Source: Bacteroidota bacterium (GTDB taxonomy: Bacteria; Bacteroidota; Bacteroidia; UKL13-3). Taken from it: a DNA stretch of 10,558 nt. This document shows positions 1 to 6,372 of the stretch, one piece after another; position 1 is the stretch's first letter; each line of letters starts with the position of its first letter. The translations under genes and the position numbers were made by a program. The stretch covers positions 1 through 10,558 of the forward strand of contig CANHJJ010000044.1 in the NCBI GenBank assembly GCA_947460565.1, written 5' to 3'. The notes below the pieces were generated by a model. It searched no databases. It saw only the letters and a list, made by a program, of their open reading frames with translations, and was not told the DNA's origin.

Positions 1-1545
1 ATTTTGGGTAAAGAATGTTTCTTCTTTATGCAAAGGCACTTTAGCCCTGAGAACAGCTTCCTTCCACCATTCAGATTGACTTACAATATTGCCTTCATCA
101 TCTATGAAACCTGAGATACCCGTATTGGCGCTGCGGGCTACCCATCTGCGGTTTTCAATGGCTCGTAATCGAGCGAAGTCGAAATGTTGACGATAGCCAG
201 GCGTATTGCCCCACCAACCATCATTGGTAATAATGCAGATAATGTCAGCACCTTTTTTTACATAACTGGCCACATAATTAGGAAAAACAGATTCGAAGCA
301 GATAACTGGAGCTAATTTTGTTTTTTGATAAGTATAAAACACCTTGGCTTCTTTGTCGCTAGCAAGGCTACCGCTTGTACCTCCTAAATTAATAGAAATT
401 TTTTCTAAGAAACCAAATATTTCAGGATACGGCATACGCTCAACACCAGGCACCAATTTGCTTTTGTGGTAAATCTGCAAAGAGTCAAATTTGCTTATAT
501 ACAGAGCAGTATTATAAACATCATAAAACAAGGCATCGCTGTACTTTCTTGCAGTTAATGAAGGCTTAACACTACCTTGATAAAAACGATAAGTATCAGC
601 ACCTGAAAGCAAGCCAATATTGGGGTGCTTTTCTAAAAAGACTAATACTTTTTGATATACTCCGGCATTTTGTAAATTGCCTTCCTCAAGACTGCCAAGC
701 AAGGCTGTTTCGGGCATCATTACAAATTGGGTTAGGCTATCAATTTGTGTTTCTGCAAGGGCTAAAATCTTGTCCGTTTGTGCCTCGGGTGTCATTCCTT
801 CAAACTTATCTTTATAGGGGTCGATATTTGGCTGCACCAATACCACATCTGCCATTTGTCGTTTTGCACTTGCTTCCTTTTCTTGTCTGTCATTAGCAAT
901 GTATAAAGATAAAAAGATAGGCGTGAACAAATAAAAGAAAGCTAGGTTAAATACTTTTCCATAGTTGTCGGATGGAGTTCTTTCTTTCCAAGTGCTAATA
1001 AGTGTGTACAATTTATAATTGACCAATAACACCCATAGCGAGCCTCCTGCAACACCTGTATATTCGTACCATTGCACCAAAACAGGAATGTATGAAAATG
1101 CATTACCTAAGCTTAACCAAGGGAAAGAAAGTTGCCAATTGGTATGCAGCCATTCATAGGATAGCCAAAGGAAAATGAACGACCACATTTTGTTGCTGTT
1201 TCCTTCTCTTGTTTGAATAATGTGGAATATGAATAGGGGCAAAGTCATCATGAGCGTATTGATGATGAATGCAGATATGGCTCCTTCTGGAGAGGCATTC
1301 CAAATCCAATAAATAGTACTCGAATTAAATAGCATTAATGAAAAGAAAGCATATGCAAAAAAGAGTAGTCTGGAGGAATGAGGGTAATTTCTGCGAATCT
1401 CTGCCTCTAAATAAAACAAGGGAATTAAGCCAAAAAATAGGAATGGCAAAACCTTAAAAGGTTGCCAAGCCAAAGTCATAAGTATGGCTGAAGTGCCGCT
1501 TAAAATAAAGTACTTTAAATGCTTATTTTTTACCTGCGATAACAA
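1..1545 (-). CDS. lnt: Apolipoprotein N-acyltransferase (Lnt), C-terminus cut by window edge
   Basis: Inner-membrane enzyme that moves an acyl chain from a phospholipid to the N-terminal cysteine of diacylated lipoproteins, the last step of lipoprotein maturation. The frame stays open from the left edge to the end of rsmI, giving 515 codons. Residues 1-190 hold several hydrophobic helices. From about residue 238 (VVLVQPNID) a carbon-nitrogen hydrolase (nitrilase) fold follows. All three catalytic residues of the family are visible: Glu279 in MPETA, Lys361 in YHKSKLVPG and Cys416 in ICFES. They are followed by TNDGWWG and RWVARSANTGIS. By comparison with E. coli Lnt (512 residues), only the end is missing, probably the last membrane helix. 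The start is uncertain. The first ATG (1479) would cut into the first membrane helix (ILMTLAWQPF), so I prefer the TTG at 1545, which overlaps rsmI by 23 nt and has GGAG 9 nt upstream. It is the last visible gene of the dedA-rsmI-lnt run. Identity is very secure; the start is moderate. Confidence 0.95.
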   Translation of the reverse strand, partial: MLSQVKNKHLKYFILSGTSAILMTLAWQPFKVLPFLFFGLIPLFYLEAEIRRNYPHSSRLLFFAYAFFSLMLFNSSTIYWIWNASPEGAISAFIINTLMMTLPLFIFHIIQTREGNSNKMWSFIFLWLSYEWLHTNWQLSFPWLSLGNAFSYIPVLVQWYEYTGVAGGSLWVLLVNYKLYTLISTWKERTPSDNYGKVFNLAFFYLFTPIFLSLYIANDRQEKEASAKRQMADVVLVQPNIDPYKDKFEGMTPEAQTDKILALAETQIDSLTQFVMMPETALLGSLEEGNLQNAGVYQKVLVFLEKHPNIGLLSGADTYRFYQGSVKPSLTARKYSDALFYDVYNTALYISKFDSLQIYHKSKLVPGVERMPYPEIFGFLEKISINLGGTSGSLASDKEAKVFYTYQKTKLAPVICFESVFPNYVASYVKKGADIICIITNDGWWGNTPGYRQHFDFARLRAIENRRWVARSANTGISGFIDDEGNIVSQSEWWKEAVLRAKVPLHKEETFFTQN

Positions 1546-2200
1546 TGACGAATTCTCCTTTAATAGTTCCGTTGGTGAAATGTTCTAGTATTTGTTGAAG
1601 GCTGCCATTAACAGTTTCTTCAAATATCTTAGTAAGTTCTCTGCTAATGCTTGCTTGTCTATCAGCACCAAAAAACTCAATAAGTTGGGCAATGGTTTTG
1701 AGTATCCGATGAGGTGATTCATAAAATATGACAGTTCTCTCTTCTTCAGCCAATTTTTTAAGCATGGTTTGTCTGCCTTTTTTTTCAGGTAAAAAACCGT
1801 CAAAGCAAAAGCTATCGCAAGGCAATCCACTTTTTACCAAAGCGGGCACAAAGGCAGTAGCTCCTGGCAAACAATCAACAGCAATTCCTTCTTTTACACA
1901 CTCGCGAATAATTAAAAAACCAGGGTCGCTAATGCCGGGTGTTCCTGCATCGCTAACAAGGGCAATCTGTTTACCACTTTTTAACTCTGAAACTAAGTTT
2001 TGAAACACTTTATGCTCGTTGTGTTGGTGGTAAGATTGAAGTGGTTTTTGTATTTGATAGTGTTGTAAAAGTTTTACAGTTTGGCGGGTATCTTCAGCCA
2101 ATACCAAATCTACTTCTTTAAGTATTCGAAGTGCCCTAATTGTAATATCTTCAAGGTTGCCAATGGGCGTTGGAACGATGTATAATTTGCCTTCACCCAT
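1523..2200 (-). CDS. rsmI: 16S rRNA (cytidine-1402 2'-O)-methyltransferase RsmI
   Basis: S-adenosylmethionine-dependent enzyme that methylates the ribose of C1402 in the decoding centre of 16S rRNA, belonging to the tetrapyrrole methylase fold (family name from established knowledge). The 225 residues carry the family motifs in order: LYIVPTPIGNLEDIT near residues 6-20, AEDTRQT at 35-41, LVSDAGTPGISDPG at 81-94, LPGATA at 111-116, FYESPHRI at 159-166, SRELTKIFEE at 186-195 and GEFVIVIAG at the end. It is about 60 residues shorter than the E. coli enzyme (286) because the C-terminal extension is absent, which I take as normal for this phylum rather than a truncation. The ATG follows the dedA stop codon by 3 nt, and the last codons overlap the proposed start of lnt, so it is translated from the middle of a tight operon. 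Confidence 0.96.
   Translation of the reverse strand: MGEGKLYIVPTPIGNLEDITIRALRILKEVDLVLAEDTRQTVKLLQHYQIQKPLQSYHQHNEHKVFQNLVSELKSGKQIALVSDAGTPGISDPGFLIIRECVKEGIAVDCLPGATAFVPALVKSGLPCDSFCFDGFLPEKKGRQTMLKKLAEEERTVIFYESPHRILKTIAQLIEFFGADRQASISRELTKIFEETVNGSLQQILEHFTNGTIKGEFVIVIAGKK
1555..1558 (-). promoter_or_regulatory. Shine-Dalgarno-like GGAG supporting the TTG start of lnt
   Basis: Read on the minus strand, GGAG (within AAAGGAG) lies 9 nt before the TTG at 1545-1543, inside the last codons of rsmI. The spacing suits a ribosome binding site. The in-frame ATG alternative, 66 nt downstream, would remove the first half of the first membrane helix. Bacteroidota depend little on Shine-Dalgarno pairing, and the same bases encode RsmI residues, so this is only supporting evidence. 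Confidence 0.35.
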
Positions 2201-2203
2201 ATA

Positions 2204-2851
2204 TTATTTGCTTTCTAATTGTTCAGCTTTTTTTCTTATTTGTTCCTTCCGCCAAGTATTTGCAATTGGGATAGTGGTTACAACTATAAAGGCAATCACA
2301 ATCCAATTCAGGTAATCCAATGCATTAGGCACAAATTGACCAACAAAATAGCCTGCTGTTACAATTACACTTGGCCAAAGGAATGCACCCACAATATTGT
2401 ATAAAAAGAAAATTTGAGGACGAACTTTTACTACTCCAGCAAGAATAGGAGCAAATGTGCGCACAATGGGTAAGAACCTACCAAGAATCAAGGCTAATCC
2501 ACCATATTTTTTATAGAATACCTCCGCTGTTTCAATATATTTTCGTTTGAAGAAAAAGGTATCTTTCTTTTTATAAATAGCCTCTCCCGTTCGATGCCCG
2601 AACCAAAAGCCGAAATAATAACCACAGATGGCGGCAATTCCAATTCCAAAAATAAGATTTTCAATTTCTACATGTAAAACTTGATTAGCCGATGGATAGG
2701 CTAAGAGGCCGGCTGTAAACAATAAAGAATCTCCTGGTAAGAAAAAGCCAAAGAAAACCCCATTCTCTAAAAAGATAATGATGAGAATTAAAGCCAATCC
2801 GCCAAATTCTATGAGTTCTTGTGGTTTAAATAAATCCCAAAAGCTATTCAA
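2204..2851 (-). CDS. DedA/VTT family inner-membrane protein (probable lipid-carrier transporter)
   Basis: Polytopic membrane protein of 215 residues, the usual DedA length. Family members are linked to membrane lipid homeostasis, and some move undecaprenyl phosphate or phospholipids across the membrane (established for certain members only). Sequence signs: an N-terminal hydrophobic helix around 17-35 leading into FFGFFLPGDSLLF, with Glu29 and Asp41 spaced as the essential acidic pair of E. coli YqjA (Glu39/Asp51). GRFLPIVRTFAPILAG follows at 124-139, with Arg125 and Arg131 spaced like YqjA Arg130/Arg136. Further hydrophobic segments lie around 64-85, 146-172 and 181-197, and a charged cytoplasmic tail ends the protein. 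All four key residues are present, so it should be active. It is upstream of rsmI by 3 nt and downstream of the FkbM gene by 76 nt. Which lipid it handles cannot be read from the sequence. Confidence 0.92.
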   Translation of the reverse strand: MNSFWDLFKPQELIEFGGLALILIIIFLENGVFFGFFLPGDSLLFTAGLLAYPSANQVLHVEIENLIFGIGIAAICGYYFGFWFGHRTGEAIYKKKDTFFFKRKYIETAEVFYKKYGGLALILGRFLPIVRTFAPILAGVVKVRPQIFFLYNIVGAFLWPSVIVTAGYFVGQFVPNALDYLNWIVIAFIVVTTIPIANTWRKEQIRKKAEQLESK

Positions 2852-2927
2852 TGTTTTTAGTTTTATTGATTACGAATTAAAGGCTTTAGCTTGAATTAAC
2901 AACGCATTTTAGTTTAAATGATATAAG

Positions 2928-3674
2928 TTATATCTTGAAATAAAAGTCACCGCCTTCATATAACAGAGCTTCTGCATCTGATATTTGAACCAAATTTTCG
3001 TTTTGAAGTTTGAATATTTGATAGCCCAATGGCATCAAAATATTAAACATCTTTTGGCGATTTTCTTCACCTGAAATTTCGATCTGAATAATCGGATGAT
3101 GCCTTTTGAGGGTATTGATTAAATGTGGGAATAGAAATATTTCATAACCCTCTACATCACATTTAATGAAGTCGATTTTTTCAATAGGAGCGAACAATTC
3201 ATCAGGAATGCGCATGTCCGTTTCATATGTATGCATTTTGCCTGCCTCATTATTGTCATCAGAAAGTACCTTTGTTAAACCATGTCTGAAAACCCCGTTA
3301 ATAGTAGGTGTTCCCATCATTATCTTTTTGCTCTCGGCACCAAGGGCTGTTTGATAAAGGGTAATGTTATTAATTGCGTGCTTGTAAGTATTTTTAAGAA
3401 ATACCTTAGCAAATAATGGCACGGGTTCAATGGAATACACCCTGCCAGATTCACCCGCATATTTTGAGAGAAATACTGAGTAGTAACCAACATTAGCCCC
3501 AATGTCGATACAAGTATAGCCTGGTTTTATGAGGTTTTGTAAGTAAAACAATTCAGGGTATTTGTCCTTCAGCATCCCTCCTTTAATAAGGCGTATGTAT
3601 ATGTCACTTATCCATGATAAATAAGATTGGTAACCTAAAACTTTTAATAGTATAGAACGAATGGTTTTTTCCAT
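2928..3674 (-). CDS. FkbM family SAM-dependent methyltransferase
   Basis: Class I methyltransferase of the FkbM type. Relatives O-methylate sugars, polyketides or other small hydroxylated molecules; the substrate here is unknown. In the 248 residues, the SAM-binding motif I is CIDIGANVGYYS (55-66), the acidic end of strand 2 is IEP (Glu83), and the FkbM signature DFIKCDVEGYE lies at 168-178 with Asp173 and Glu175. The region before residue 50 is a short helical lead with no signal peptide, so the protein is probably cytoplasmic. It begins 4 nt after the stop of the DUF4834-like gene, which suggests co-transcription, and is followed by a 76-nt gap before dedA. No glycosyltransferase or polysaccharide gene is next to it, so it is an isolated modification enzyme here. 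Family assignment is secure; substrate is not. Confidence 0.88.
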   Translation of the reverse strand: MEKTIRSILLKVLGYQSYLSWISDIYIRLIKGGMLKDKYPELFYLQNLIKPGYTCIDIGANVGYYSVFLSKYAGESGRVYSIEPVPLFAKVFLKNTYKHAINNITLYQTALGAESKKIMMGTPTINGVFRHGLTKVLSDDNNEAGKMHTYETDMRIPDELFAPIEKIDFIKCDVEGYEIFLFPHLINTLKRHHPIIQIEISGEENRQKMFNILMPLGYQIFKLQNENLVQISDAEALLYEGGDFYFKI

Positions 3675-3678
3675 CTTG

Positions 3679-3897
3679 TTATTTTATTTCCTCAAAATCC
3701 ACATACTCACCAATGTTTTTATCTTTTTTTACAGACTTATTGATTTTACTTTTGTTAACATTTAGCTCTGTATCGTTTTCGAAATTTGTTTGTTGGTCCT
3801 TGCTTTGGTTATAATGGTAAGCTTTCACTTTAAATAAGTTTCCAAGCAAGAACTTTAATACAAAATAAAACAAAGCTAGGTAAAGAATAAATTTCAT
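3679..3897 (-). CDS. Small DUF4834-like single-pass membrane protein
   Basis: A 72-residue protein with one hydrophobic helix at residues 2-23 (FILYLALFYFVLKFLLGNLF), then a polar, lysine- and asparagine-rich stretch, ending in the acidic tail GEYVDFEEIK. This layout, including the GEYVD(F/Y)EEI ending, is what I recall of the DUF4834 family restricted to Bacteroidota; the function is unknown. It is the first gene after the divergent intergenic region and ends 4 nt before the FkbM methyltransferase start, so the two are likely transcribed together. The variable middle with a conserved anchor and tail suggests a tether whose C-terminal motif binds a partner, which is inference only. That it is a real gene is supported by the tight spacing and the recognisable ends. 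Confidence 0.78.
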   Translation of the reverse strand: MKFILYLALFYFVLKFLLGNLFKVKAYHYNQSKDQQTNFENDTELNVNKSKINKSVKKDKNIGEYVDFEEIK

Positions 3898-3925
3898 TTT
3901 TTAATAGTTATCGGCTGCAAGTAAA

Positions 3926-3933
3926 CAAAGATG
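3926..3933 (-). promoter_or_regulatory. Candidate -7 element for the DUF4834/FkbM genes
   Basis: On the minus strand this reads CATCTTTG, one mismatch from the Bacteroidota consensus TAnnTTTG. Transcription would begin near 3920, giving a leader of roughly 20-25 nt before the ATG at 3897, which is a sensible arrangement. No clear TTG -33 element sits at the expected distance, so the call is weak. Confidence 0.3.
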
Positions 3934-3976
3934 GTGCTAATTTCTAAATATGACATAATTGCATTCAGTCATTTTT

Positions 3977-3984
3977 TAGTTTTG
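3977..3984 (+). promoter_or_regulatory. Candidate -7 element for the kinase operon
   Basis: TAGTTTTG matches the Bacteroidota TAnnTTTG consensus exactly. The nearest upstream TTG (3959-3961) is only 15 nt away, shorter than the usual spacer of about 19-21 nt. Transcription would start near 3990 and leave a long leader before the kinase ATG at 4158. A second, weaker candidate is GAATTTTG at 4030-4037, with one mismatch. Confidence 0.3.
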
Positions 3985-4031
3985 GGTGTATCAAAATTAG
4001 ACATTGGCGCAAGTGTTGTTTGTAAATGGGA

Positions 4032-4045
4032 ATTTTGCCCAAAAT
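4032..4045. repeat. Perfect 6-bp inverted repeat, possible operator
   Basis: ATTTTG and CAAAAT are separated by CC, a perfect dyad 113 nt before the kinase start and about 45 nt downstream of the candidate -7 element. It is too short and too A/T-rich to exclude chance. It overlaps the weaker alternative -7 element at 4030-4037, where a bound protein could block transcription. Confidence 0.25.
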
Positions 4046-4157
4046 AGAAATTAATTAATAGTCTTTAAATCAGCAATTTAGATAAAAGGATTAAGTTTTG
4101 ATGGTGATATGGCATAGGCGGGATGAAATCTGCCCTTAAATTAGTACCCAGATAAAT

Positions 4158-5834
4158 ATGTTTAACTTCGTAAAAAAATGGCTGGTAAACTTAAAAATAA
4201 GCACAAGAACTGCGCTTAGTTTTTTTGCCATTATTTTTACAGCACTGATAACAAGTATTTCGGCAATACTATTACTTCAATATGCCAAGCAAATTGACTT
4301 TAAGTTGTCAAACAATTTTGAACCTGCTATCACTGCTACTAGAGACATAGAGTACATTATGTCTGAAACGGGCAGATACACCTATGATTGGGTTAACAAT
4401 CCTTCTAAAGATAAAAAATTAAAACTGCAGAAAATTTTAGATAAACAATATAGAAAGAGAAAAATATTTTTAATTGAACTATTGCAACAACCTGAACTTG
4501 AACAATCAAGACGAAGGTTGGTGAAGGTGGATGGCGACTTCCTGAAAATAATTGAAAAGGAAAGAAAAGTAATGTCGATCCTACAAAATGATGCCGATTA
4601 TAAAGACACTGCTAAATTCGGTGCTGCCAATAAAATATATAAAGAGGTTGAAAGCGACCTGAAAAAATTAGATGTTAACATTGAAGAGGTGGAATTAATG
4701 GTAATTGCCTCTTCAAGAAAATTGAGTCAAAAGAAATATGCAAGTTATAGCACACTATCCTCTTTGCTTGTAATCATGCTTATTGGTTTAGTTGTGGTAA
4801 GTATTATTTCATTAATGATAACGAATAGTACTGTTATTAAACCAGTAAGTGAACTGAGTGAGGTGCTTGATGCAGTAGGGCGAGGGCAAATCATTAATTA
4901 TGAAATGCAAATTCAGCGCAAGGATGAAATTGGTATTATTCAGCAATCTACTGTTACATTAATAAAAGGTTTGAAAGCCAAGGCAGATATTGCCAATGCC
5001 ATTGGAAAAGGTAATTATGATATAGAACTGAAACTTCAAGGTAAAAATGACAAATTGGGCAAGGCTTTGATTGAAATGCGTAATAACCTGAAAAATTCAA
5101 TGTTGAAGGAGATTGAGTCTAAGAAATCATTAGAAAAATATACACTTAGTTTAGAGAAGAAAAATAAGGAATTGGACCAGTTTGCATATATAACCTCACA
5201 TGATTTAAAGAGCCCACTGCGAGGAATTAATAACCTTTCAGAGTGGATTGAAGAAGATATGGGTAGCTTAATGACAGATGATAGTAAAGGCTACTTTAAA
5301 TTAATGCGTGGTAGAATTCTACGTCTTGAATCACTTATCAATTCTTTGTTGAAATACAGCCGATCCGGTAAATTAGGTGGTGAAAAAGAGTGTGTTGATT
5401 CGCGTGATATAGTGTTGAATTTACTTCGTATAATAAACCCACCGAGCAAACATTCAATATACTTTGATGATGCCTTGCCAATTGTCAATGCGGTGCGAAA
5501 AGATATAGAGGATGTGTTTTATGAATTGTTGACCAACTCTATAAAATATGCTAATTCAACTAAACCGGTCATCAACATTACTTATCAACAGGTGGATGGG
5601 AAACACAAATTTTGTATTGCTGATAATGGTATAGGAATAGCTAAAGAATACCACAGTAAAATTTTCACTATTTTTCAAACCCTTGAAGCCCGTGATAAGC
5701 TTGAAAGCGTAGGGGCAGGGCTTGCTATTGCTAAAAAAATTGTGGAGGAAAACAATGGTGAAATATGGGTGGAATCTGAGAAAGGTAAAGGAGCAAAATT
5801 CTACTTTACATGGCAAGATTCAGTTGAAAAATAA
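4158..5834 (+). CDS. Membrane sensor histidine kinase (4-helix-bundle sensor, HAMP, HisKA, HATPase)
   Basis: 558-residue inner-membrane sensor kinase. Order: short cytoplasmic lead; membrane helix about 18-41; an extracytoplasmic helical region of about 155 residues resembling the MCP four-helix-bundle sensor; membrane helix about 200-222; HAMP about 223-278; a second HAMP-like piece (AIGKGNYDIELKL and following) to about 312; a coiled-coil linker about 314-340; HisKA with the phospho-acceptor His348 in YITSHDLKSPLRG; and an ATPase domain with N-box Asn460, G1 box DNGIG (489-493), F-box IFTIFQ (502-507) and G2 box VGAGLA (518-523). The G2 box has Ser/Val where many kinases have Gly-Thr. The short lid and HisKA type resemble the phytochrome-related kinases that use Rcp1-like regulators, but no GAF or PHY light-sensing domain is present. 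It is the first gene of the signalling block, 79 nt upstream of such a regulator, its likely partner. The stimulus is unknown; sensors of this type often detect small ligands or envelope state. Confidence 0.93.
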   Translation: MFNFVKKWLVNLKISTRTALSFFAIIFTALITSISAILLLQYAKQIDFKLSNNFEPAITATRDIEYIMSETGRYTYDWVNNPSKDKKLKLQKILDKQYRKRKIFLIELLQQPELEQSRRRLVKVDGDFLKIIEKERKVMSILQNDADYKDTAKFGAANKIYKEVESDLKKLDVNIEEVELMVIASSRKLSQKKYASYSTLSSLLVIMLIGLVVVSIISLMITNSTVIKPVSELSEVLDAVGRGQIINYEMQIQRKDEIGIIQQSTVTLIKGLKAKADIANAIGKGNYDIELKLQGKNDKLGKALIEMRNNLKNSMLKEIESKKSLEKYTLSLEKKNKELDQFAYITSHDLKSPLRGINNLSEWIEEDMGSLMTDDSKGYFKLMRGRILRLESLINSLLKYSRSGKLGGEKECVDSRDIVLNLLRIINPPSKHSIYFDDALPIVNAVRKDIEDVFYELLTNSIKYANSTKPVINITYQQVDGKHKFCIADNGIGIAKEYHSKIFTIFQTLEARDKLESVGAGLAIAKKIVEENNGEIWVESEKGKGAKFYFTWQDSVEK

Positions 5835-5864
5835 CTAAAATTAGTCACATTCTGATTTTGCGAA

Positions 5865-5887
5865 TTTGAGGCTTTGATTTACTCAAA
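5865..5887 (+). repeat. Weak hairpin between kinase and response regulator
   Basis: TTTGAG (5865-5870) can pair with CTCAAA (5882-5887) across an 11-nt loop, in the 79-nt gap between the kinase stop and the regulator start. There is no following T-run, so it is not a standard terminator. It could be a processing or attenuation point that adjusts the ratio of kinase to regulator, or simply chance in A/T-rich DNA. Confidence 0.2.
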
Positions 5888-5913
5888 ATGGATATATATA
5901 TTGCATCTGAAAA

Positions 5914-6351
5914 ATGATTATGATGAAAGAGAAAATTATAAAAATTCTATTAGTAGAAGACGATGAAGTGGATGTAATGAATGTTAAAAGGGCTTTCAAG
6001 AAAAATAATGTTACCAACCCCTTGTACATTGCTGGAAACGGAATTGAAGCACTTGAATTTTTAAATTCTGAATACAAGACCAATCCTCATGATTATCCGC
6101 GTATTGTGTTACTTGATTTGAATATGCCTAAAATGGGTGGTATTGAGTTTTTAAGAGAATTAAGAAACAATGATCATCTGAAAAATATTAGTGTTTTCGT
6201 GATGACCACATCCAACGAAGACAACGATAAAATTGATGCATATAACTTAAACGTAGCTGGTTATATACTCAAACCGCTTTCTATGGACCAGTTTATGAGT
6301 GTAGTATCTACTCTTAGTAATTACTGGAAACTTTGTGAATTCCCTGTTTAA
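5914..6351 (+). CDS. Rcp1-like single-domain response regulator
   Basis: 145 residues forming one receiver domain and nothing else: no DNA-binding or enzymatic output. The acidic pocket is Glu15-Asp16-Asp17 in ILLVEDDEVD, the phospho-acceptor is Asp68 in LLDLNMP, the switch residues are Thr98/Thr99 in VMTTS, and the conserved lysine is Lys120 in ILKP. The start of the domain (VEDDEVDVMNVKRAFKK), the NPLYIAGNGIEALEFL strand-helix and the long loop before the Asp68 strand match the Rcp1 type of regulators that pair with phytochrome-related kinases (established family knowledge). It would be phosphorylated by the upstream kinase and act by protein contact, or serve as a phosphate intermediate. 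Methionines 1, 3 and 4 are all possible starts; the first is taken. The hybrid kinase begins 21 nt after its stop, so the two are probably co-transcribed. Confidence 0.93.
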   Translation: MIMMKEKIIKILLVEDDEVDVMNVKRAFKKNNVTNPLYIAGNGIEALEFLNSEYKTNPHDYPRIVLLDLNMPKMGGIEFLRELRNNDHLKNISVFVMTTSNEDNDKIDAYNLNVAGYILKPLSMDQFMSVVSTLSNYWKLCEFPV

Positions 6352-6372
6352 TGCTTACCTATGTTGTAAATA

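Larger units (their letters stand above)
3898..4157. other. Divergent intergenic region between the DUF4834-like gene and the sensor kinase
   Basis: 260 nt of A/T-rich non-coding DNA separating leftward and rightward transcription units. I see no ORF of useful length and no RNA gene. It holds a near-consensus -7 element for the leftward genes at 3926-3933, a perfect TAnnTTTG for the rightward genes at 3977-3984, and a 6-bp inverted repeat at 4032-4045. TGAC at 3951-3954 and GTCA at 3968-3971 form a weak additional dyad between the two candidate promoters. If the rightward promoter is real, the kinase mRNA has a leader of about 165 nt. Confidence 0.6.

Noticed and set aside
1..1522. Non-coding region at the left edge because no ORF closes there
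   Set aside because: A continuous minus-strand frame runs to the edge with all Lnt catalytic motifs, so it is a partial gene.
1728..2003. Plus-strand open frame of 91 codons opposite rsmI
   Set aside because: Antisense to conserved RsmI motifs, with no homology I can recognise; an artefact of the real frame.
2852..2927. Terminator or promoter in the 76-nt gap between the FkbM gene and dedA
   Set aside because: An AAGCTAAAGCCTT near-dyad flanked by AATT is bulged and lacks a T-run, and no TAnnTTTG with a -33 TTG is present on the minus strand.
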